Below are positions 51,301 through 64,000 of a DNA stretch of 64,000 bases, piece after piece; within the stretch, counting starts at the first letter, position 1, and the number at the start of each line of letters is the position of its first letter. The stretch is from Ptychodera flava. Taxonomy: Eukaryota; Hemichordata; Enteropneusta; Ptychoderidae. Made by a program: the position numbers and the translations under genes. Below the pieces are notes generated by a model. It was not told the origin of the DNA. It saw only the letters and a program-made list of their open reading frames with translations, and did not search any database. The DNA is taken from the NCBI RefSeq assembly GCF_041260155.1, contig NC_091935.1:7059501-7123500 (forward strand). Reading direction: 5' to 3'.

Positions 51301-53539
51301 AAACTGCCATGCTACAATTTTGAATATTTTAGCATGTTATTTACTTTGTATCTCAGTTTAAATGACCAAAAATGAAGGTTTGAAAATTTGCTGTAAAGTG
51401 ACTGTTGGAACATTACCAACCACAATTCAAATTTTGTTTAACAAAGTTCTATGGTGAATATTTTACATGCAAATTTTTTTTTCCATCATAATTTTTAACC
51501 TATTTATGTATCTTTGAGGATAAGAATAGTGCAATGAATGAATGCATGGCTTGTATGAAAATTTCTGTCAAAGTTTCAGAAATTACAGTCTACCAAGAAA
51601 TCAACTTGACATTTAGAAAGTGAAACGACCTTCACGGATAATGAATGACAAACACAACTGATGTGGTATCATATTTTCCCAAGTGTCACTTCAAAGATGA
51701 AAAAGGCACTGATCTGGTACCATATTATTCCAGAACACTGCAGTCACCAGACAAAATTTATTAAAATTTCAACCCAAAAATAAGACAAATTTTACATATG
51801 CATGAACCTTATCACATGCATGACTTGCCATTAGATCCTGTGAAAGAAAACATGTCATTCAAAGAGAGTTGATTTATATACATCAAACAGTGCAATATCC
51901 TAGCCCACTGAAATACATCAACTTTTGTAAACCGCTCTCAAAAACATTGGATGAAATACAGAATAAGGCAGAAACTCACACATGCACAGTAACAAAGACA
52001 TTTCTTTCATTACTCCTTGCTAAATTATGCTAAAATAAAAGACATGCTGACTTCGTAACGTGCATTATAATTAGATTTTATTACAAGAGAGTGCAATTTG
52101 ATAAGAAAGATTCCATTGACAGTGGATATGGTGAATTCATCTACAAGTACTGTATAAAACTAGCTGCAATACACTTCAATTACATACCGCTCTCTCAATG
52201 TAAATTACACCATCCTTGTTTAATAATACTGATGTGTTACTGTATAGGAGTCACCTGTGTATATAGAAAATAAATGAATGTTGAAATCGGGGAAGATATT
52301 TTCCTAAATAAAATCTTTCACTCCTGCCTTGATCAGAGATAATTGACTACATCACATTTAGGATTCATTTGTCATCAATTTAATTTTGTATCTGATCAGT
52401 CATGCAAATCCTAAATTTACAACATTTTACTGCGTGGTGATGTCAAGTCCCTGGCATATTCAGCAACACCTTTGCATGTTTCATGACGTCAACATCAATA
52501 GCTAGAGAGACTCCTACAAATACAGCAGTTGCAATGCAATATTAAATATACACTAAAATCCTTATTGTTAGTACATACTAAAAAGGTTGAGGGGAAATTG
52601 GCAGTTAATAATTTATCAGTGGACTTTTATATATTACCAAATGATTGAACAGTGAACAATTAGTTCAAAGGTAACATTCTCACAGCACTATGTGAATTAA
52701 TAATTAAAATACTTTTTTTCATTTCAAAATGGCTGGAAAACTTACACAACCACATTTCTGTTAGCAAAAGCTTGAGAAATAAAAACACACAAGTGAGTTA
52801 CATTTTAAACTGCAAACGTAGAAAAAAATTGTTTAAGAGCTTATCGGTCTAATAAGGGGTTTAAATACTAAAAACTACAAACACTATGCAGAAGTAACAA
52901 ATCTACGGTGCAGAGAAATAAACACTGATATTACCTTTTGGATAAGTAACCTTTGAGACATTTGTGAGAATAAAGAGAAAGAAAATAACAATATGTGAGA
53001 AATCTCTGTGTAATAATTTCTGAATTATGAAATACAGCAAATACTATTGCAAAAATATGTCCCACAGTGTGACCCTGTGATCCCAGGGTCAAAGGTTAGG
53101 TGTCTGGCTCTTTCACTCCTGGGATCTTCAGATTCTGAGTTGTCATTTAAATTTTTGTTTTACATAATGCTGTGTTTTCCATTGCATCATATCTTATGAA
53201 ATGCTTTATCAGACCGATCTCTTAATAGATGATTTTTTGCCTCACATAACCTGTCCTTGCAAAGAGAATTAACAAATCACAACTTCTTTTACACTTCCAT
53301 CAAATTATATATTCATAAAACAGCATTATATACACATGCAGTAGTACATTACTCCACAAACAAAATATGTTATGCCTTCACATTTTTGAAATTAGTGATC
53401 ATTCAGTACATTTTAAATGTAAAAATTATTGCTTACATAATTGGTCCTGTTTACTTTCTTGGTAAAGATAAATTCTTCATTAAGGCAATGACTCATCAAA
53501 ACTATAAATCTATGATGACACTATGTGTCTGGGAATAAA

Positions 53540-53645
53540 GGTTGCACATTTTTGTACATGAAATGTACATTATATCACATTGGAATGTACATTATAGTGC
53601 ATCTGACTGTACATATATAGTACATTGGAATGTACATTATTAGTA
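53540..53645. repeat. Clustered AATGTACATTAT repeats
   Basis: Three copies of GGAATGTACATTAT-type sequence plus further GTACAT motifs occur in about 100 bases. Many are self-complementary. Confidence 0.6.
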
Positions 53646-54699
53646 TGATACAATGATATGCAGTACTGTATATATATTGGACTTATCAGCAACAGTACTG
53701 AAATATTAGTACAATAAACACTTGCTGTTTGATGCAATGTTGTTCATGTCATAATTAAAAATACCGTTGACAAACTATACAATATCAAGGGCTTTAATTA
53801 CTGAAAAGATGCACAGTATGAAGTAGATTTCAACCCCTTCCACCTCCTCAATATGGTATTGTCCCTATTGATTTCTGTGGTGCAAGTGGACCTGTGTACT
53901 GTGTTGTAAGGGGTGCAAGGCTTTTAAGAGGTACATCCCGTATGATCATCCATGGCTAGATACGGTGCACTGTTAAGTCCAATAGGTGCCCTGTATAAGC
54001 AAGAAACAATATCAAGAGCTGCTGTAAAGAATTGTTGCACATTTTGTCTCTATGTAGTCAACTAAAGCAACTGAAGTGTTTATTTGGCAAATTTAAAGGC
54101 ATGGTTACTTCAGTTACAGTGCTATTAAAAGGCAACCTATCCTGAGTATGTTTTTTCCATTAGTTTGCATTTGTCTTTATATCGAACTTGACTCTGGCTA
54201 CAACATCAAAATAAATTGTTTGAAACTGAACCCAAAGTAGCAGCCTCTTGTGAAAGTTACTGGCAACTCTTTTTGATGCTTTATTCATTTTGCAAAGCAA
54301 AATATAATATTCGATATCAGAATTCATAATTAATGAGATTTAGAAATAACTTGTTGATAGCAGAAAACTCCGAACTAGTTATCTTAATGTTTATTTTTTT
54401 GATTGTTCATGTTCATTGCATCAATGTGAAATTTTTTGATCAGACTTATGATATTAAAAAAAGATACAATGTATATTCTCTTGAACATTGAGACAGAAGC
54501 AGCTGAGGATTATTCAAAGTAATGCATGAAGTTATGAATTCAAAAGTGCAGAGATGAATCAGCAATCACTGATAGAGACTGAAGTGCTGGCTTTGAGTCT
54601 TTGTGCATGGTTATACAGGCTGGTTCAGAAGTGTAATTCCTTATGTGTGTGCAAGTTTTGTACCTTAATATCTCTAGGATTACCTCTTGATAGAACATA

Positions 54700-55080
54700 C
54701 CAAACCTACAGAAACCCATGAATGCATGATATTAACCTAAAGCAACCCATTCAACCCATGACCCATGAAAACATATCATTCACCCTCAAACAACCCATTC
54801 AGCCAAAACCATTATACACAGACACATATCACATACCCCAATATACCCATCGAGCCCCAAACCCACCCATGATAATACATATTATTCAACCCAAAAGAAC
54901 CCATGGATACATATCACATAATCACAAAACACCCATTGAGCCATAACCAACCTTTGATTAACATATCACCCAACCCAAACATGTTCACCCCAAACAACTC
55001 ATGAACACAGCAAATCAACCCAGCCAACTGAAGACAACTCAAAACAACCCATGAAAGCCAAACATTTGACCAAACCAACC
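54700..55080 (+). repeat. Degenerate minisatellite rich in AACCCATGA and ACATATCAC
   Basis: Imperfect repeats of AACCCAT-type and ACATATCA-type motifs recur about every 30-60 bases across 380 bp. The strand is strikingly G-poor and C/A-rich. Confidence 0.65.
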
Positions 55081-57046
55081 CATTCCATGCAAGAAAACTG
55101 TGACATCACAATGTTAAACCTACAGACATCCAGAATACAATAATCAACATCCAACATACCACAGCCAGAGTGCTGAATCATGTGTATTGCATGCTGGGTG
55201 TACCACACCCACCACCAAACATTCCCATAATGCTCTGCTGCAACCAGTGCTTTCAAGATTTTCAAAGTTATCATATTCATCCTTGTGTTGATACTTCAAA
55301 ATCATTTTCAAATTTGAACAATTACACAAAAATCATTTTAAGTATTACAACAGTTCTTCACGATGTCTGAAATTTATTTTAAATTTTATTGAGTAACTAG
55401 ATTTTTGCAGAACACGGTACACTAACAGAAAAATGAATTTTATCAAGATATTCTTATGTAATTGTATGGCCTCATTTTCTTTTCTTTAAAACAAAAAACA
55501 ATGTTTTATCAACTGGACACATTTTCTCTGACAGCTAGAGGTAAAAAGACAGGTTGTAAATATGAAAACTATATTTAGAAATCAGGCCTCGTTGTCTTTA
55601 AAATAGCATATTGGTTGAGTTTTTATATTCATAGTACATTATTTTGCATATTTCTGTATTTAAATCAAATTTGGACAAAAAATAATAAAAAGATTAAGCA
55701 TGATAAAAAGACAACAAACTATACTAAATCCAAACTGGTAAAATATTCATGCAAATTTGCTGTTTACAAATATTCCTTCACCCACCTAAGTAAATGAAGC
55801 CATTTTTACAAATTTTAAAAAAATAAAAAAAAGAGGAACTGTACATTTTACATTTTTGGAAAAAGAAAAACATTTCACATTTTTGAAAAAGAAAAATATT
55901 TCAACATGTGACATTGTTGGTATGAGTAAAACTATCAGAAACTACAAGACTACTTGTGATACTAAAATGGATTCTTGTGCTGGTAGTGGCAAAATGTGAA
56001 TACTGCCATGGCACCATGGAAGATTCTATACAACCATGAGGGGTGGAAGGGTGAAAATGAGGGTGCTTTATGACAAATGAGGAAGGCTTTGCAGTCAAAG
56101 CCGTCCTCTTTCTCCCAAGGGGTTAAAGTTCACACCTGCCAGTCAAATTTCTTTGAAAGGCAGCCATGTACATGATGAACTTGCAGTTCAAACTATCTTC
56201 CCAAAAGTCTGTTTTGATATGCCATCCATTCAATGCCCATCATAGTCTGCATACAGCTGTTTTTGTAGAAATATCAAAATTCTGCTTACTCAAGCAAGTT
56301 CATTTTTGAGTCATCACATTTTTTGAAAAGTCTTGAGTTGAAAACAGGACACAGTTCGGCAAGACAATGATAAGTACTGCTATAAAGTGTGAATATTTGA
56401 CTTTTTGAACTTTTCCTTTATGTTCTGTTGTATCTATTATTAGCAACAGTACCACACAGTCAGACATACTGACTATGCACCAGTTTTTTTTGAACAAGTA
56501 CATTTATGTATTGCAGCATATGGAGTTGATGATTTGAAAGTTATTGCTGTCAAAATTGCAGCCAGCTTCATATGGTGCGCATAAAAGAAAAACAATTAAT
56601 AAAAGTACATCCATCTTTAAAAATCTAATTTGCATCACAATAAATCATAAATTTCATAACGTATACACATCTTGTAAAATTTCTATATATTCTTTATAGA
56701 TGATATGTCACAGACTATAATCTTGATATGGATATTAGATTGAGGTGATAAAGACTGAGAAAAAAAATAACGATTGACAATACTGAATATCAAAAGCTGA
56801 ACTTTGTTTTACTGTGAGTCCAGTTTGAAATCTCAGCAAGACGTTCATTCTAGTAAAATACTTCCTTGGACTATTACAATGCATGCAAATCTTACACACC
56901 AGTCTTACAAGAATGAAAATTTTATGATATCAACTTGCGAAATAATAACTTACGAAATGATTATTCTTAGATGTAGCTGAAAGCTTTGTCAAATAATTTT
57001 TCTTGAACACTGTACAGAGTACAACTTCATTGATACCACTTTAAAA

Positions 57047-57078
57047 GGGGGGTGGGGTGGGGGGGGGTGGGTTGGGGG
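57047..57078 (+). repeat. G-run tract with strong quadruplex potential
   Basis: Five G-runs of 3-9 bases separated by T or TT in 32 bases. Confidence 0.65.
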
Positions 57079-58173
57079 TTAGCCTGGTCTTTGGATCTCA
57101 GATGCTTTCTTTAAATACAATGCTGGTGTTTATGAGGTGTGTGGAAAATGTTACTTTCACTTAAAATATCTGGAAATATTGTTTTATTTGCATTTAATGC
57201 TATGATTATTGATATTTGATTTTTAAAAGTCAATATAATAGTTTTAACATGCATATTAAAAAATTAGAATTAAAAATATACTTTATTATGAATTTGTGAC
57301 TGATTCATCTGCATAGTTTATGATTATGGAAGAAAATCAATACATAATAAATATGATTCATATTTTAATTTTTATGGAGTAATGACATCAATCTAAATAC
57401 ATAAATTGAGTTGAAGATTAATGTTTGACTAAAAAGTGACTTGTGGGAAGGCCGACGGTGAAGCAAGTTCAAGGTGAGATGATGAGTAGATGACATTTAT
57501 TAGTTTGCGATGACTGTGGTTTGTTTCTAATTACTGTCTATTTGAAGATTTGATATAAATGACATGATATCATATGGTATTATATGAAGATATATGATGT
57601 ATTTGTATTTAATAGTGTAATTATCTTAATGTCTATGATCGTCTACAGTTGAATTCATAAACAGAGTTTCATCTTATACAATGCTTTGTTGCATAATTGA
57701 ACTCTGAGTTGTGGTTGATATTTGGTACAGTACTGATTGTAACAAGGCTGAATTGGGCTAGACTCATTTTAATCTCATTGCAGCATGTCATCAATAACAG
57801 AAATAGCACAGATGGCGTGACTATATTCATCATTCTAAAAACTCAGAAAGGGACATCATTTACATAAAAGAATTATATTGTTCTGTTTGCACTGGCCACT
57901 GGTTTACTTCAATTGGAAGGAGAAACTTATTGTAATATTGGCTGTGCCTTTGTTCAATTTTGATCACATTCTTCTCTATCTTGTTGTTAGTTGAGAAGAC
58001 TCAAATGGTATATGTAAATGGCTTTCCGAATGTAAGACAGAGTAGCTATGCTGTTCTTTTCTGGAGTGAAATCAAACCATGCACACAATCGCAAACCACA
58101 TTGAATGCTTCCCCTCACTACAGTTGTAGCTCCCATGCTTGGCATGCAAAGACTAATATGTGGCATGTCAAAA

Positions 58174-58179
58174 TTTATT
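58174..58179 (-). terminator. Candidate poly(A) signal of the PLPPR-like gene
   Basis: TTTATT on the + strand reads AATAAA on the minus strand, about 215 bases beyond the stop codon. Confidence 0.35.
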
Positions 58180-58391
58180 AAATTTAAAAAAATCATCACA
58201 CTCCGATATTTCATCACACGACAAATACTGCTGAAAGTACGGATACACACAACAAGTTTCAGAGCAGCAAGCCTTGCCAATGTAAAACTTGATTTCAAAA
58301 TTTGGCTGTACTGTGAAAATTTGGAAGCTGGTTAAGATTTGTGTGCAAAACATTAGGAAGTCTTTTTGACTGGGAGCTACGTGTAGAGGAT

Positions 58392-61300
58392 CTATGGTTG
58401 ACCAAAGTGATTTTCAGGACTGTACAAGAAAGATTTTTTTGCCTTTCCCTTTTTGCCATCTACCTTTCCCATTGATCCATCGTAGGTGTACGTAGGTTTT
58501 TCCGGCTCCCCAGCGTTGTCGTATAAATGCCTGGAATGCTGGCTTTGCGGGGGCCGGGCAGCCACAGGTTCCGAGTTCTTGTTGGTGGGATGCATTGGGT
58601 TCATGATCACGGTGTCTTGCAAGGTCATTGGCATGTTGGCAATAGAGTACTGGGGCCTGCCCTTGAAGTAGTCAACAACAAAGAAACCCTGTAGTTGGGA
58701 AGATAAAACAGATGTCTGTCAATGACAGGGTTTGTGTGTAAGCTAATCATGGAGTAATATCTGCAAGAGGACTCTGATCCAGAGATATCACCAGTTCATT
58801 TGGTTTTGTGATGGGATAGAGTGTGACAAACAAGTGTACTAACCATGCAGACTAAAAACAGAAAGAGCAAGATGTACTAAAAGTGTTGTTATCACTTAAA
58901 ATTATGGCATTTTGCATTGTCTTTGTACAGTCCTGGATATATGGTTTATGATACCTGACATTATTCATGGTATTTTTTATTCATGTTCCATGATACGTAG
59001 GAAATTATATTTTACTTGTTGGCCTTATTCATGTTTCATATTTCTATATCTAGGGATATTTTCCTTACAGTACATTATCTTGAAAGTTTAGAATGACAAA
59101 GTTCTGACACTTAAGTTCAAAATCATTCCAATAAATTTCTCTCAAGGATATCACAACAAATTGTCTTGAGTGAAAAAAACCACCAGAATTTTACAAAAGT
59201 CTTGTGAAGTAAACTCACTGCCTGATTTGATATTTTAAATATTTTACCATCTTACAATAATACTGATATTCACGGGTTTGATAAGTATTTTATAAAATAG
59301 TAAATCTAAGGCAAAAATAACAACACATGTATTGTCCGACAGTCCTGTAGAATGCAAACAATAAGGCAACTTAAGACAGAAAAAATACTGTTGCTGAACT
59401 GGAGAACTGAAACAATAAGCTATCTGAGGCACTAACAATGATGGACAGTCTGAGGCGATAATAGCAATGTTGCCTTGATTGAGACTTCAAACAATGGGCA
59501 ATCTGGGGCAATAATAACAATGATACTGGATTGATACTTCAAACAATAGGCACTCATAGGCAAGAATAATGATGTCACATAGGTAGGCAATATGGATAAT
59601 GGAGTCATTTGGGGAAAAATAGTGGCAAAATCTTTGGGAAAATAGTCATTCTTATGCTTGTGGTCTTTTCATGTTTCTTTGAAAAAAGAAGAAAGAGAAG
59701 AATGAAGCACAAAGAAATACGGACTCACCAGGTATGCAGCGACTGAGATACCAATCGTATAACCAATGATGATGTCTGTCCAGTGACACCGGTATTTGGC
59801 AACTTCATCCAATCCAGCCATATAAGCCAGGGCTAACATTCCCAATACCAGAAGTGGTTTTGTAAGTCTGGTCAGTTTTACCGTAAACAATGATGAGATG
59901 TAAAGCTACATTGAAAGAAAAAAAATTTGCTCAGTCAACTAATTATTATAGAAATGGGGAATTTGTTCAATGGAAGGGATAATTTAAAGTATTTTCATTG
60001 GTAGGGTTATATTAGAATAGGTAGTGTTATATTTGACAAGATTGGCACATATTTGAATTGGTCTGGTATATTTCAACGGGTATGGGCCATTCAGATAGGG
60101 TTATCTTTGAATGGTTACGCTTGGGAAATGAATGACACCTTAGGGTTTTATTCAGATGGGTTGTACTGCCCTGTAGTTGAATTGATTGTCCCACATCAAG
60201 AACCAGAATACCGCTGATATGACGGGTCCATCATCAATATGCAAAAATAAACATTTTCCAAGAATATTTTTTGAAGACCTTTGCAAATTACTCATTTTGG
60301 AATGGCAAAATGGTACTTTGTTACCGCCGATGTCATGGCTGAAGCTATAAAAATCTCCTGTCAAAGGATCGGAGCATAAACTTTGTATTTATCTCAGCAA
60401 CAGCTGATGTCATGTGCAATGTTATTTTTAGCAACAGACTTAGAATGGCGATCAGTGCTATTGTTTTCAACAATGAGCAGAGAATAATGGGGACTAACAG
60501 TAATACTGATATGAAAATGAACAAAACCAATTGCTTTAGACTTCTTGCATCAGATCTACGCTGTCAGTTTCCAACTGATACTCTTAATAATACTCTGGAA
60601 TTTTCTTATGTCCATATTTTTTGTTTTCATCTATAAAATGATTGACTGCAATTTTGATGTGTTTTTGGGTGTGATATATGCTGACTGTTATGTGGTTGTC
60701 TATCTTTGGTGTAACTGCTAATGCTATGTACACTACATCGTAGCATTTGGTTGTCTATCTTTGGTGTAACTGCTAATGCTATGTACACTACATAGTAGCA
60801 TTTGGTTGATTACTGTTTGAAATGCTATAATCATATAACCATACAGCAATAGTGGATAAATTATTGCAAATATTCATGTTAAGTATTAATCTGAAAACAT
60901 CTGTAGCTTTTTTAATGATATTTTACAACCCTTTTTGAAGGAAAAAAGATTTGATGGATTAAAAGTTGAACAAGTGTCTTTGTGAACACGATGTTTTAAA
61001 AAAGCTACGTAGGCAGATGTGAAAAAAAAATCCTCTATAAAGTTCAAAAACAGTAACATCTCTACTTACTCCACAGTAAACAGCAGCATAGGAAGTCAAC
61101 GCTGAATACAGATTTGGAAATGACATTCTGAAATAATATGAATAGTAGTGTTAGCTACATTATAAAATTGACATATGAACAACAGAACTTTCTAAATTAT
61201 CTTCAATTAATTCTATCAGCATGGCATATGTTCAACTTCCACAGAGTTTTAGTAAGACCAACTCAGGCAATAAATGAAGAAACATAAATTTTACAAATGC

Positions 61301-63460
61301 TCTGAATTGTTTAATCTTAACTCTGACATTTGCAGTATATTTTCCCACTCCCTTTGGCAGCAAGACTCAGTAAATAACAGCCATACAAATAAATAAACAA
61401 ATAAATAAATAAATAAACAAATAAATAAATAAATAATTGCACATATACAAATAAATTAACAATGAATAAATAGATAATAAATAAATAAATAAATAGATAA
61501 ATAAATACATATATAAAAACAAATAAGTAAATAATCAATATTACAAACAGGAAATGGAAAAGTGCAAAATGAAGAGTATCAAATATTCATAGTGGCTGCT
61601 GGTATAATTCTTACCTGGCTTTGTTGAGCTCAGTACACTTGTCTTCATCTTCATCAGTACAGCCAGAGCAGTCTGTATTCTGTGTTATCTCTGCATTCTG
61701 TGTGCAATCTGCGTCACACACTGTGAGGAAATACGGAGTGGGACGTCCGATGATGAACTGACCAGCACGAATGAATATCCACGTCGTGAAACCACCGAGT
61801 ACAAGCATCCCTGATGGAAAGAATTTAGATTGGCTTGTCAAAATGCAATGCAACAATCTTCTCTGTTGTTGTTTTGTACTTGACACTTCCTAAAGATCAA
61901 ACCATGACATCTGTAATACGTATAGTCTTGCCTTCAGCCAATGAACTTGCATGTCAATATTTACTCATGGAACACATCACAAATGCGCTGTTCCACTCTT
62001 GTAGATTTTGTAAATACTTGAGGACATTATCAGCAGGATTTTTGTTTTACTAATGCAAGTACTGGTACAATTCAAATGTTACACACGGCATATGTCCCAA
62101 TCATGCATGCATATCTGTATATCAACAGCGACTTACGGTAAGGTAGAATGTGACTCCGTGACAGTTTTCCGGATTCTTTAATAAACTTTTACAATATTCA
62201 ATTGGCCTACCACTTATAAAGGCTTATTTTAAAAGACAGTGGTTGAAAGCTTGCATGCTTGAGTAAAACTTATGCAAATGTTTAAGTCTTCCAGTTTGGA
62301 GGTGCAAACTACCTCAAGCAGAAATGAATGGCGCCTTGTGTTTGATGGGGTAGTGTTATCTTCAGATGAACTGGTACAAGCAATGGAATATACAGATTTG
62401 CACAGCAAAGCGTTAAGCACAGCATCTATGCACTATATCTTTACATATGCATATTGCTATGTGTTGGGAATATAGTGAAATAACTTTTCCATTCTTTTCA
62501 TGGACCAGTAATGTGAATTATATCATGACAAAGATGTATGATAAAGAATTAACAGTGGTGTCAAGCTTGCCTGCACCTAACCTAACCCTTTCACCACAAT
62601 GGTAGGACCAATATAAACTGTTACAGATGGTGATTGTGGACTAGCTTGTTTATAGAAAATTGGGGGTGAACAACTTACCCTGAGACTGACCCTTGGGCAA
62701 AACACACAAAATAGATAAAAAATCTGCAATGTTTCCTAATTACAATACATGACGTTATTACCCCCTCCAACCCCTCCAAAAATGATAAAAAACAAACAAA
62801 GAAACAAACAAACAAACAACACTATTATACCTGTAAATCGGAGAGTTCTTCTCAGCATTGGATGCAGTCTCATTCCACATGACTTCACAGTCTTTTCTTG
62901 ATTGATGTAATCATTTACTTTAATTTGATAGATGGATAACGATGCTTCACCAAACAAAATCTGCAGTATAGAACAAAAAAATATTGTACATAATCATGAT
63001 TAACTAAGATGGGAAATTTTTCTTTCTCAAAAAAATTTGAATGAGCCCCACATGTGATTAAGAATTGTAAACATATGTGAATCTGAATAACTTTACCAGA
63101 GGAATACTCTCCAGTAATAAGTTCTTGTTCTGCAATTGGAATGAATAATTGTAACAAAAGTTTAGATTTTTTACTCACCACGACAAACGGAATCAAAAAC
63201 ACCATTGTGTAAACCAATGCTGCAGGCACATCCTCTTCTGGTATTGGTTTGGAATAGTCTGAATCACCACATGTAATCACTTGATTATTCACTCCAAACC
63301 ACTGTGGAAAAAACTCCAGGAAACTCCACAGAACAACAACGGCAGCAACTATAATGCAGTCTACGACAAGAAAACATGGAAGAAGTCTGTTGTTTGTGGT
63401 CACCACGGGACCTGATGGTTTCGTTGGTACAGGCCGAAATTCGTGCTGCATTTCAGCCAT
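58392..63460 (-). CDS. Phospholipid phosphatase-related protein (PLPPR/PRG type), six coding exons, 379 aa
   Basis: Exons are 63460-63179, 62960-62831, 61810-61615, 61127-61070, 59905-59729 and 58688-58392, with GT-AG junctions and phases 0, 1, 2, 0, 0. The protein aligns with vertebrate PLPPR1/5: LLPCFLVVD (TM1), GEASLSIY, INQEKTV, LHPMLRRTLRFTG, AGQFIIGRPTPYFLTVC, SFPNLYSALTSYAAVY, GLDEVAKYRCHWTDIIIGYTIG. Six membrane segments are expected, plus a cytoplasmic tail (about 290-379) with Pro, basic and Tyr-rich stretches. The three lipid-phosphatase motifs are degraded. In C1, the Lys and second Arg are Gln155 and Thr162. In C2, the SGH site reads NLY (208-210). In C3, the Arg and His are Glu256 and Cys262. 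It is therefore probably a pseudoenzyme, as proposed for vertebrate PLPPRs, which shape plasma-membrane protrusions. Exact PLPPR orthology is not assigned. An acidic Cys-rich loop (CSGCTDEDEDKC) lies after C1. Confidence 0.9.
60694..60803 (+). repeat. 55 bp perfect-period tandem duplication
   Basis: Two units start at 60694 and 60749 (GGTTGTCTATCTTTGGTG) and differ at one base. Each contains an AATGCTA...TAGCATT inverted repeat. It is in an intron of the PLPPR-like gene. Confidence 0.9.
61384..61530. repeat. (AAAT)n microsatellite with AAAC variants
   Basis: About 147 bp of AAAT repeats with AAAC, AGAT and CATAT interruptions, in an intron of the PLPPR-like gene. Confidence 0.9.
62581..62678. 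mobile_element. Short TIR element (MITE-like), family 1 copy b
   Basis: It begins CCTAACCCTTTCACCACAATGG and ends GGGGGTGAACAACTTACC, matching the element at 3919-4010 end to end with indels. It is in an intron of the PLPPR-like gene. Confidence 0.6.
62791..62820. repeat. (CAAA)n microsatellite
   Basis: A short AAAC-type repeat just inside an intron, next to the 62831 donor of the PLPPR-like gene. Confidence 0.8.
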
Positions 63461-64000
63461 CTTGGATGATGTTGGTCAACTTCTTCTCTCAAAGTTTTTC
63501 TATTTTCTTATCAGCTGCTCTGGATAATGGCTAATAAATGCACAAAAAATACTATTTAATTAGTTTACAATAATACTCCATTTACCTATTTGATTTTGTT
63601 AATTGTCTCTTTTGCGTCCCGGTTAAAAATTTTCAAAAATACAGGCATACTAGCAATAGAATTGGAGTAATTTTGGTATTTTCACAAATAGAATATCCAC
63701 ATTCAGACCATGGTTGTGGAGGACCGGTCGACATGATGGCCCATGAACAGATGATTTGTGAAGTCAAAGGGAACTTCTTTGATTTGTGAGTTCTTTGAAA
63801 ATCAAGCACTATATATTTCAACTTGAATCTGTTTGGCAGCTCGTCATGAACTGTAACTCCCTTGGAAAAACAGGATTTTTAGAGATGGTTATCAATATCA
63901 AATATGGTGGTACTCTCAAAATTCCATCATTTACTGATGTCATATCAGGTGAAGTTCAAGTTTCCATTACAAAAAATATCACTCTGTAGCAGTTTAAAAA
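63461..64000. other. 5' flank of the PLPPR-like gene
   Basis: The 5' leader or promoter of the minus-strand gene should lie here. I see no recognisable coding exon or clear promoter motif. Confidence 0.4.

Larger units (their letters stand above)
48370..58173. other. Long AT-rich intergenic region, no convincing gene
   Basis: About 9.8 kb between the array and the PLPPR-like gene. It includes a degenerate ACCCAT minisatellite (54700-55080), GTACAT-rich repeats (53540-53645) and a G-rich tract (57047-57078). Reading frames are short and of low complexity or AT-driven. Confidence 0.5.

Noticed and set aside
52400..52500. Minus-strand frame ending GVAEYARDLTSPRSKML with a possible splice acceptor
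   Set aside because: Only about 20 codons, no matching upstream exon within reach, and no family recognised.
61317..61538. Minus-strand Leu/Phe/Tyr-rich frame resembling a membrane protein
   Set aside because: Translation of the (AAAT)n microsatellite in an intron.

Overview
This is animal nuclear DNA: AT-rich, intron-bearing, GT-AG spliced, and full of short terminal-inverted-repeat (TIR) elements and microsatellites. The recognisable genes (ISCA1, R3HDM4, ATP6V0B and a phospholipid phosphatase-related PLPPR/PRG protein) are close to their vertebrate counterparts. That suggests an invertebrate deuterostome. A hemichordate is my best guess, from overall look only, and I could not test it.

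Layout. (1) 0-24 kb is ordinary gene territory. It holds the last two coding exons of ISCA1 (+). R3HDM4 (-, six coding exons) meets ISCA1 tail to tail. ATP6V0B (+, seven coding exons) is head to head with R3HDM4 across a 476 bp shared promoter. (2) 24.3-48.4 kb is an expanding array of a paralogous, apparently single-exon gene family. Five copies are intact (368-388 aa) and one is broken, all on the + strand. I recognise no named family. Each protein has two tandem Cys/His modules (CxC or CxxC, a middle Cys, then HxxCYxx[FY]), a very basic linker, a conserved helical-looking C-terminal region and an acidic tail. The array grew by segmental duplication, and the copies show signs of gene conversion. 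Comparing paralogous empty and filled sites reveals a 1.9 kb TIR element with A-tracts spaced about 30 bp apart, a 308 bp MITE, and a 94 bp foldback insertion carrying a piece of the gene family's own sequence. A 1.0 kb TIR element containing 190 bp repeats was found from its own 61 bp TIRs. (3) 48.4-58.2 kb is AT-rich and I see no convincing gene in it. (4) 58.4-63.5 kb is a PLPPR-like gene (-, six coding exons, 379 aa) whose phosphatase motifs are all degraded.

The four conserved genes serve unrelated housekeeping or membrane roles (mitochondrial Fe-S assembly, an R3H protein, V-ATPase proton channel, a lipid-phosphatase pseudoenzyme). The array is the part most likely to be undescribed. 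Its proteins look like nuclear nucleic-acid-binding factors, possibly related to mobile elements, but that is inference from composition and motifs.
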